A stretch of DNA of 57,715 nt, from positions 1 through 57,715 of the forward strand of contig DGSK01000055.1 of the NCBI GenBank assembly GCA_002393955.1, given 5' to 3'. Each line of letters starts with the position of its first letter. Within the stretch, counting starts at the first letter, position 1. This DNA comes from Lachnospiraceae bacterium UBA4364. Lineage in GTDB: Bacteria; Bacillota; Clostridia; Lachnospirales; Lachnospiraceae. Shown piece by piece: positions 51,974-57,715 of this stretch. Below the pieces are notes generated by a model, which saw nothing but the letters and a program-made list of their open reading frames with translations, was not told the DNA's origin and did no database searches. Position numbers and translations under genes: made by a program.

Positions 51974-54253
51974 ATGAAAGACCTGCTTCGGCGGAGGTTG
52001 TGTTTTATCGGCTTGATCTTTTTGTCGATATTATGGGCCACGCTTATTCTGACAGGCCCGCCTGAGGATCCGTATGACCATTACTGTGGTGAAAGAGTTA
52101 TCATATCAGGCAAAGTCAGAAGGAAAGAAATCAAAGCAAATTCTTACGCAATCTATTTAGGCGACGTTCATATCGCCGAAGTCACAGGAAGCAACGGCAG
52201 TGAATCCGTAGAGAATGTATTAGATCCCGGTTATGAAGCTTACAGTTTAATGGAATCGGGGGTGGTATGTTATCTGAGTGCTGACGGGAGGCGGTATGAT
52301 GAGCTTCCACGCATGGATGAGCGGATTATAGCGGAGGGCAAAGTCGGGGAATTTCGTACAGCCACCAATCCCGGGCAGTTTGATATGAAGAATTATTACC
52401 TGTATAAAGGGTACGGAGCCAATATGTATATCGATACCTGGGAAAGCGTTTCGGGCGGGTATGGTTTATACAGGGAGTGGCTGTGGAGGTTACGCTGTTA
52501 TTTGGGGAGTGTTTATGACGGGATCATGAAGCCGGAGGATGCAGGCGTTTTGCGGGCCATGATACTGGGGGATAAAAGTGAATTATCTGACGATATAAAA
52601 GAGCTTTATCGTATGAACGGAATTGCACATATACTGGCTATAAGCGGCCTGCACATTTCCATAATAGGATTGGGCCTCTATAAAACCATGAGACGGACTA
52701 CGATGCCTGTTACTCCGGCAGTCTGTATCTCGGCTGTGGTCATGCTTTCATATGCGGAGATGACGGGACAGGGAACATCAACTGTCAGGGCTGTAACGAT
52801 GTTTCTGATAATGACAGGTGCAGATATATTGCGCAGAAGTTATGACCTGCCGACAGCATTGGTAATCTCTGCGCTGGCGGGCATTCTGGAAAACCCATAT
52901 GAACTTATGACATCCGGATTTTGGATGTCCTATATGGCGGTTGGCGGCGTGGCAATATTCTATCCGGCTATGAAGCAGAAAATAAGGATTGAAAACAGGT
53001 ATCTCAGAACTGTTCTGTCGGCTGTATGCAGTGGAATATGTGTTACGGTATTCACTATGCCGCTTATAGCTCTTTTCTACTATGAGGTGCCGGTCTATTC
53101 TGTGCTGCTTAATCTTGCGGTCATTCCGCTTATGTCAGTGCTTATGGTGACGGGATTATCAGCTCTTGTTATTGGAAGCATAAGTCTGGATGCCGGGTGG
53201 ATAGCTGCTGTGCCCTGCAGTCTGATAATGTCATGGTACAGTTTTCTTTGTGAAAGTATTGATAAACTGCCTTTTCATAATTATATATGCGGAGCCCCGG
53301 ACATATGGCAGATTGTTTTATTTTATGGGGTTTTTATACTGGTTATAGCATATGGGAAAAAGCTTAGGCTTTACGAAAGGATACTTACGCTGCCTGTTTC
53401 TCTTGCACTGTTGTTTTTTAAACTTCCGTCAGGTTTTTTTGTGACTATGCTTGATGTGGGGCAGGGAGATGGAATATGTGTTTCGTCGGGGAAGACAGTA
53501 TGCATGATAGATGGGGGGAGTTCTTCTAAAAAGGATCTGTATAAATATACGATAATGCCGTTTCTAAAGTATAATGGTTTTTCAAAGGTGGATTGCTGGT
53601 TTATATCACATCCGGACAGTGATCACACCAGCGGACTTATTGAGATGCTTAAAACCCCGGATATGGGCGGCATTGAAATAGGAAGTATAATCCTGCCGGA
53701 TGCTTATGGCATATATGAAGACTGTGAGGAAGTGATAGAGCTTGCGGAACATCAAGGGGTCGAAGTGGTTTATTTTTCAGCAGGTGATCAGTTGTCGGAC
53801 GAAAGCGGTATGCGCGTGTTCTGTCTGCATCCGGAGGAAGGATACAGAACAGAAGATGTAAATACTTACTCGGAGATTCTGGAGGTTTCCCATGGCTCTT
53901 TTGCGGGGATTTTTACAGGGGACGCTACAACGCAGAGTGAACAGAATGTTTTTGAACTGCTTGAGGATGAGAAAATAAGACAAAGTCTGAGATTTCCGGA
54001 TGGTGGTTATCCGCTGTTGAAGGTCGGTCATCATGGATCACATACCTCCAGCAGCGAAGAATGGCTTTCATGGGTTTCGCCTTCTGCAGCTCTTATTTCA
54101 GCAGGTGAAGATAATTCGTATGGTCATCCGCACGATGATGTGCTTGAGCGGCTGGGACGGCATGGGGCAGATGTGTTCCGGACGGATGAATCCGGTGCGG
54201 TAACTGTCAGAGAAAACAAAGATGGAATAGAAATCTCTTGCTTCTGTGACTGA
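51974..54253 (+). CDS. comEC: ComEC/Rec2 DNA-uptake channel protein
   Basis: 759 residues. An N-terminal helix and an OB-like DUF4131 region lead into the multi-helix Competence domain with LAISGLHISIIGLG (near 217-230). A metallo-beta-lactamase-like domain forms the C-terminus (from about 490), with MLDVGQGDG, SHPDSDHTSG and KVGHHGSHTS. It should carry single-stranded DNA across the membrane and may cut the other strand. GGAGG precedes the ATG. It is the fifth gene in a run that starts at comEA. Confidence 0.95.
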   Translation: MKDLLRRRLCFIGLIFLSILWATLILTGPPEDPYDHYCGERVIISGKVRRKEIKANSYAIYLGDVHIAEVTGSNGSESVENVLDPGYEAYSLMESGVVCYLSADGRRYDELPRMDERIIAEGKVGEFRTATNPGQFDMKNYYLYKGYGANMYIDTWESVSGGYGLYREWLWRLRCYLGSVYDGIMKPEDAGVLRAMILGDKSELSDDIKELYRMNGIAHILAISGLHISIIGLGLYKTMRRTTMPVTPAVCISAVVMLSYAEMTGQGTSTVRAVTMFLIMTGADILRRSYDLPTALVISALAGILENPYELMTSGFWMSYMAVGGVAIFYPAMKQKIRIENRYLRTVLSAVCSGICVTVFTMPLIALFYYEVPVYSVLLNLAVIPLMSVLMVTGLSALVIGSISLDAGWIAAVPCSLIMSWYSFLCESIDKLPFHNYICGAPDIWQIVLFYGVFILVIAYGKKLRLYERILTLPVSLALLFFKLPSGFFVTMLDVGQGDGICVSSGKTVCMIDGGSSSKKDLYKYTIMPFLKYNGFSKVDCWFISHPDSDHTSGLIEMLKTPDMGGIEIGSIILPDAYGIYEDCEEVIELAEHQGVEVVYFSAGDQLSDESGMRVFCLHPEEGYRTEDVNTYSEILEVSHGSFAGIFTGDATTQSEQNVFELLEDEKIRQSLRFPDGGYPLLKVGHHGSHTSSSEEWLSWVSPSAALISAGEDNSYGHPHDDVLERLGRHGADVFRTDESGAVTVRENKDGIEISCFCD

Positions 54254-54303
54254 TATGGCACGACGTGGTATGATAGGAAATAATTGAAGAGGAGGACAGT
54301 GAT

Positions 54304-54732
54304 ATGGAATATGCATTTTATGGGTGGGAACAGGCGGATGTATCTGCAAAAGCTTATGAGTATAAAGGAATAAAAAATCCACTGGACCTTTATGATGCAC
54401 TCAGTGAGATCTGGTGTAAGGAAACCTGCGCGCCAAGGCTTAGGGATAAATGGAGCGATGATAATAAGACACTGGGTCAGTGCTCAATAACCGCTTTTCT
54501 GGTGCAGGATATTTTTGGCGGTAAGGTGTATGGCATACTGCGGGACGGTGGAAATTATCACTGCTATAACGATGTAGACGGGCACGTATTTGATCTTACA
54601 AGTGAACAGTTTGGTGATGAAGTGCTTTCTTATGAAAACAATCCTGAACAGTTCAGGGAGGTCCATTTTTCCAAAGAAGAAAAAAAGGCTCGTTATGAAC
54701 TGTTAAAAAAGATGCTTAAAATGCGTGGGTGA
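54304..54732 (+). CDS. YunG-like protein, possible papain-fold
   Basis: 142 residues. WSDDNKTLGQCSITAFLVQD gives a likely nucleophile Cys, followed by GNYHCYNDVDGHVFDLTSEQF with His and Asp. That is the pattern of small YunG-type proteins with a cysteine-protease-like fold. The substrate is unknown. It is 50 bases after comEC and behind AGGAGGAC, so probably in the same transcript. It converges with the next gene, 12 bases away. Confidence 0.72.
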   Translation: MEYAFYGWEQADVSAKAYEYKGIKNPLDLYDALSEIWCKETCAPRLRDKWSDDNKTLGQCSITAFLVQDIFGGKVYGILRDGGNYHCYNDVDGHVFDLTSEQFGDEVLSYENNPEQFREVHFSKEEKKARYELLKKMLKMRG

Positions 54733-54744
54733 TGCCGGGCTGAT

Positions 54745-55413
54745 CTAATTGAGTATGGTGGCTTCCGTGACGTACATAACTTCACAGGCACCATCTCCGG
54801 TGTCGTTTCTTGATGTGCTGCTGTTCCAGTAATAAGGTGTTCCTCCGGAATCAGTGGCAGTTATGCTTACAAGATATCCTTTGAGTCTTATATGGTCTCC
54901 GGTGCGTATTTTTTTTATGATTTTTCTGACGGTACTGTTGGCAGCTATCAGATGGTTGTTTGACGATTGTCTGTTGACATCGTCAACTGTGCCTACAGAA
55001 GCGAGCTCTTCGTAGGTGTCAACTTGCCAGAAATACCAGCGTCCGTGCTGTGCCCAGTGGAAATCAACGGTGCTATTGTACCTGGCAACATTTCCCCATG
55101 CCAGAGCCAGATCACGTGGGGCAAGCTTGGCACCAAAGTCATTTCCGTAATAATTCTTTGTGTGTACCACCAGTGCTTCTATCTCATAGGCATAGAGATA
55201 GTCCGCATGCACATTATATCCTGAAACAGCAAAATCAGTGCCACCCTTTGCTTCGGTCTGTTTGGGCTCGGGAATGTTTGGTATGGAGCGACGCCCTTTT
55301 CCGCCGACATTTCCGTTGAGGAACACCACCACGCCAATAACGATCAGAATCAGAGGTATGAGAACTTTTAAAAATGATAGGTCTTTTTCTCTGTATTTAT
55401 TAATGCTTTGCAT
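54745..55413 (-). CDS. Membrane-anchored hypothetical protein
   Basis: 222 residues. The N-terminal helix at about 14-33 (FLKVLIPLILIVIGVVVFL) anchors it; the rest is outside. The outer part has AYEIEALVVHTKNYYGNDFGAKLAPRDLALAWG and FHWAQHGRWYFWQVD, and a beta-rich end. I do not recognise a family, although a nuclease-inhibitor or OB-like fold is possible. It is read from its own unplaced promoter in the 245-base gap upstream. Confidence 0.62.
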   Translation of the reverse strand: MQSINKYREKDLSFLKVLIPLILIVIGVVVFLNGNVGGKGRRSIPNIPEPKQTEAKGGTDFAVSGYNVHADYLYAYEIEALVVHTKNYYGNDFGAKLAPRDLALAWGNVARYNSTVDFHWAQHGRWYFWQVDTYEELASVGTVDDVNRQSSNNHLIAANSTVRKIIKKIRTGDHIRLKGYLVSITATDSGGTPYYWNSSTSRNDTGDGACEVMYVTEATILN

Positions 55414-55510
55414 TGGCTGTCCCCATATGGATTGTTCGGTTTGATAAAAAATAGTTTCTCTCTGGTTATATTATACTGTTTTCGGTAAAAGATAAAAAGT
55501 AAAATTACGA

Positions 55511-55539
55511 TTGACCTTGAGAGAACGATAGCATACTAT
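55511..55539 (+). promoter_or_regulatory. Possible promoter for larB-larC
   Basis: TTGACC (55511-55516) and TACTAT (55534-55539) with 17 bases between. The -10 is weak. It is the best candidate in the 245-base gap. Confidence 0.4.
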
Positions 55540-55658
55540 GATAATGTGTGGATATGATTTCCTGCTGATGCTGTGCGGTTTGGCGGAAACAGGCTGAAAA
55601 TGGCTAAAGAGGGCGGGAAAAAAGGCAGGAATAAAAACAGGAAGGATCCCAAACGGCT

Positions 55659-56414
55659 GTGAATGAAGATATTAAAGAAATACTGGAAAAGGTAAAAGAA
55701 GGTTCATTGAGTGTGGATGAAGCGCTTATGGACTTAAGGCTGCAGCCTTTTGAGGATATCGGCTATGCGAAGGTAGATCTTCACAGAAAGGTGAGACAGG
55801 GGGTGGCAGAGGTTATATATGCTGCCGGGAAAAAGCCGGAGCAGATACTGGGCATAGTGGAGACGATGCTTTCAAACGGTCAGGATCAGATACTTATAAC
55901 GAGACTGTCCGGAGAAGCGGCGGACATACTAAGGGCTGAGGTAAAGCTTGATTACTATGAAGATGCCCGGATAGGTCTTGTGGGAGTAATGACCAAACCG
56001 TATGGTATAGGAAAGATCGTTGTTGCTGCGGGGGGAACCAGTGACATGCCTGTTGCTGAGGAGGCCGCTGTTACAGCTGAGGTTCTGGGAAATGAAGTGG
56101 TGCGTGTATATGATGTCGGTGTAGCAGGGATACACAGGCTTTTTGCCCATAAGGCTGAACTGATGAGCGCATCCGTGATAATTGCTGTTGCGGGCATGGA
56201 GGGAGCATTGGCCAGCGTTATAGGCGGCATGGCGGACTGCCCGGTGATAGCTGTTCCCACAAGCGTAGGGTATGGCGCGTCATTTAACGGGCTATCTGCA
56301 CTGCTTTCCATGCTTAATTCGTGTGCGAGCGGGGTGTCGGTTGTTAATATAGATAACGGTTTTGGTGCCGGTTATATGGCGAACATGATCAATCACATGG
56401 GGGTAAAATCTTGA
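55659..56414 (+). CDS. larB: Nickel-pincer nucleotide biosynthesis carboxylase/hydrolase LarB
   Basis: 251 residues. It carboxylates the nicotinic acid adenine dinucleotide ring, the first step to the nickel-pincer cofactor of lactate racemase. The C-terminal half is PurE-like, with VVAAGGTSDMPVAEEA, GMEGALASVIGGM and VPTSVGYGASFNGLSALL. The start is a GTG with AAGGA upstream. It overlaps larC by 4 bases, and the next step, larE, is not in the window. Confidence 0.92.
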   Translation: MNEDIKEILEKVKEGSLSVDEALMDLRLQPFEDIGYAKVDLHRKVRQGVAEVIYAAGKKPEQILGIVETMLSNGQDQILITRLSGEAADILRAEVKLDYYEDARIGLVGVMTKPYGIGKIVVAAGGTSDMPVAEEAAVTAEVLGNEVVRVYDVGVAGIHRLFAHKAELMSASVIIAVAGMEGALASVIGGMADCPVIAVPTSVGYGASFNGLSALLSMLNSCASGVSVVNIDNGFGAGYMANMINHMGVKS

Positions 56415-57682
56415 AAGTATTGTACATAGACTGCTCCATGGGAGCAGCAGGTGATATGCTTGCCGCAGCCCTTGTGGAGCTTTTCCCGGATACAGATGAA
56501 ATTATTTCCGAACTTAACTCATTCGGCATACCGGGAGTATGTTACGAGAAAGAAAAATCTGTCAAGTGTGGTATAAATGGGACTCATATAACGGTCAGGG
56601 TTAACGGTGTGGAGGAAGATGAGTCTATGCATGCTGATGGGGGCGCAGAGCATCCATCTGAAGAATCTGACCACCATCACCATGATCATCACCACCATCA
56701 CCACCACAGTTCACCGGCAGACGTAGAGAAAATAATATCCCAGCTTGATCTAAAGGAAAAAATAAAGAATGACGTAAGTTCTGTTTATGATCTGATTGCA
56801 GGAGCGGAGAGTCATGTTCATGGCGTTCCTGTTTCCGATATTCATTTTCATGAAGTGGGAAGGATGGATGCCATTGCAGATATCACTGCGGTCTGCTATC
56901 TGATGGACAGGCTGGATGTCGGGAAAGTGATCGTCTCCCCGATCAATGTGGGCAGCGGAAAGGTAAGGTGTGCCCATGGCATACTTCCCGTGCCTGCGCC
57001 GGCAACGGCGTATGTCTTAAAAGATTGTCCTGTTTATGGGAGCAATATCAAGGGAGAACTCTGCACGCCTACAGGTGCGGCTCTTTTAAAGTATTTTGCG
57101 GATGATTTCGGGGATATGCCTTCGATGACAGTATCAGGCATCGGCTATGGAATGGGCAAGAAAGATTTTGAAGCTGCAAACTGTGTAAGGATGATCCTGG
57201 GCGTGGATTCATCAGATGAAAAAAATTCAGATGGAAAAAATTCAGATGGAAAAAATAAAGAAAACAGTGTAACGGAAATGGTCTGCAACATAGATGACAT
57301 GACAGGGGAAGAGCTTGGATTTGCGATGGAAAGGCTTATGTCAGAGGGAGCATTGGATGTTTATTATGTTGCAGCATGCATGAAAAAGGGCAGACCGGGA
57401 CAGATACTGCATGTCCTTTGCAGAAATGCAGACAGGGAGGAAATGGCACGCAATATCTTTAAGTATACGAAGACTATAGGAATAAGATATCGCATCATGG
57501 ACAGATATACCCTTGAACGCCATAGCGAAGAGATTAATACGGAATATGGTGTGATCCATCAGAAAGTTTCATCGGGCTTTGGAGTGGAAAGACGGAAGAC
57601 AGAGTATGATGACCTTAGCCGGATAGCTGTAAGAAACGGAATTAGCCTGGAAGAAGCGAGGCTTGCCGTAGGAAAAAAGTAA
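56411..57682 (+). CDS. larC: Nickel insertion protein LarC, fused form
   Basis: 423 residues, one open frame. It inserts nickel into the pincer cofactor using CTP. The start is TTG overlapping the larB stop. The N-terminal domain has IDCSMGAAGDMLAAALVEL, then a histidine tract (88-99, 11 His and one Asp) for nickel storage. HFHEVGRMDAIADITAV and VNVGSGKV-like stretches follow. The C-terminal LarC2 domain begins at about residue 286. The junction (about 268-282) is a tandem repeat of NSDGK. In Lactobacillus plantarum the two halves are joined by programmed frameshift; here no shift is needed. Confidence 0.93.
   Translation: MKVLYIDCSMGAAGDMLAAALVELFPDTDEIISELNSFGIPGVCYEKEKSVKCGINGTHITVRVNGVEEDESMHADGGAEHPSEESDHHHHDHHHHHHHSSPADVEKIISQLDLKEKIKNDVSSVYDLIAGAESHVHGVPVSDIHFHEVGRMDAIADITAVCYLMDRLDVGKVIVSPINVGSGKVRCAHGILPVPAPATAYVLKDCPVYGSNIKGELCTPTGAALLKYFADDFGDMPSMTVSGIGYGMGKKDFEAANCVRMILGVDSSDEKNSDGKNSDGKNKENSVTEMVCNIDDMTGEELGFAMERLMSEGALDVYYVAACMKKGRPGQILHVLCRNADREEMARNIFKYTKTIGIRYRIMDRYTLERHSEEINTEYGVIHQKVSSGFGVERRKTEYDDLSRIAVRNGISLEEARLAVGKK
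57212..57256 (+). repeat. Three 15-bp repeats at the LarC1/LarC2 junction
   Basis: TCAGATGAAAAAAAT once, then TCAGATGGAAAAAAT twice, in direct order. They encode Ser-Asp-Glu/Gly-Lys-Asn units and contain runs of seven, six and six A. The repeats are exactly in frame, so copy-number change would keep the reading frame. Confidence 0.75.
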
Positions 57683-57688
57683 TAATTT

Positions 57689-57715
57689 AAAACTTCCCAC
57701 ATATAGTCTGTGGAA
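57689..57715. repeat. Copy G of the repeat family, cut by the window end
   Basis: AAAACTTCCCAC (57689-57700), then ATATAGTCTG and TGGAA. The left end is identical to that of the 122-bp element; CCACA and TGTGG pair. It follows larC by 6 bases. Confidence 0.55.

Noticed and set aside
56675..56710. CAC/CAT-rich run considered as a satellite or CRISPR-like repeat
   Set aside because: It is an in-frame histidine tract in LarC with mixed codons and no spacers.
1..57715. tRNA, rRNA, insertion sequences, integrases or prophage genes
   Set aside because: None were seen: no transposase or integrase motifs, and no cloverleaf was noticed in the gaps. No tRNA program was run.

Overview
The window looks like a chromosomal segment of a motile, Gram-positive, EPS-producing clostridium of the family Lachnospiraceae, perhaps a Butyrivibrio-like rumen or gut organism. 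This rests on gene content: an mbl-like mreB next to flgF/flgG, a rod-binding FlgJ without muramidase, a YvyF-type flagellar protein, cdaA-cdaR-glmM, an HPr with both His15 and Ser46, GerMN and YbbR proteins, an EpsG-type polymerase, and strong AGGAGG-like ribosome sites. No rRNA, tRNA, IS, prophage or CRISPR was seen. Genes are dense and almost all on the plus strand; no gene-free gap exceeds about 280 bases.

Layout. 0.1-2.5 kb: a lone ABC ATPase behind a structured leader, and a secreted NlpC/P60 hydrolase. 2.6-6.1 kb: mreB/mbl, flgF, flgG and a FlgJ-like gene. 6.2-9.7 kb: recD2, comF and a yvyF-like gene. 9.7-15.3 kb: two uncharacterised membrane proteins leading into cdaA-cdaR-glmM (c-di-AMP synthesis, its regulator, and phosphoglucosamine mutase), then ptsH. 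15.3-17.9 kb: leuA behind a 20-bp perfect palindrome, then rfbD. 17.9-31.9 kb: a divergent PAP2-like gene, then an exopolysaccharide cluster. It contains fcl, a pair of membrane proteins, a phosphoglycosyl transferase, a Wzz-like protein, an EpsG-like polymerase and seven further glycosyltransferases, but no recognisable flippase.

32-34.2 kb: a lipoprotein and a conserved hypothetical. 34.3-37.2 kb: a metal-efflux locus of separate HMA chaperone, P1B ATPase and ArsR/SmtB repressor, with a promoter-operator of the expected type. 37.4-41.2 kb: small hypothetical proteins, an ankyrin protein and a large GT-C-like membrane protein. 41.3-47.9 kb: argG, then argJ-argB-argD, with a DUF1294 gene, an acyl-ACP thioesterase and a GNAT gene between. 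48.1-54.7 kb: a tight run in which a two-component system and a GerMN lipoprotein lie between comEA and comEC. 54.7-57.7 kb: a membrane-anchored hypothetical and larB-larC for the nickel-pincer cofactor.

The most unusual signal that genes do not explain is a family of intergenic repeats built on AAAACTTCCCAC and its inverse GTGGGAAGTTTT. It occurs about seven times in the window, both as a short palindrome and inside longer, apparently structured elements. One perfect-ended 122-bp copy lies directly upstream of the metal ATPase. The best candidates for poorly described gene systems are the membrane-protein pair joined to cdaAR-glmM and the competence run with the embedded two-component system. 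Coordinates and pairings were read by eye; no search or folding program was run.
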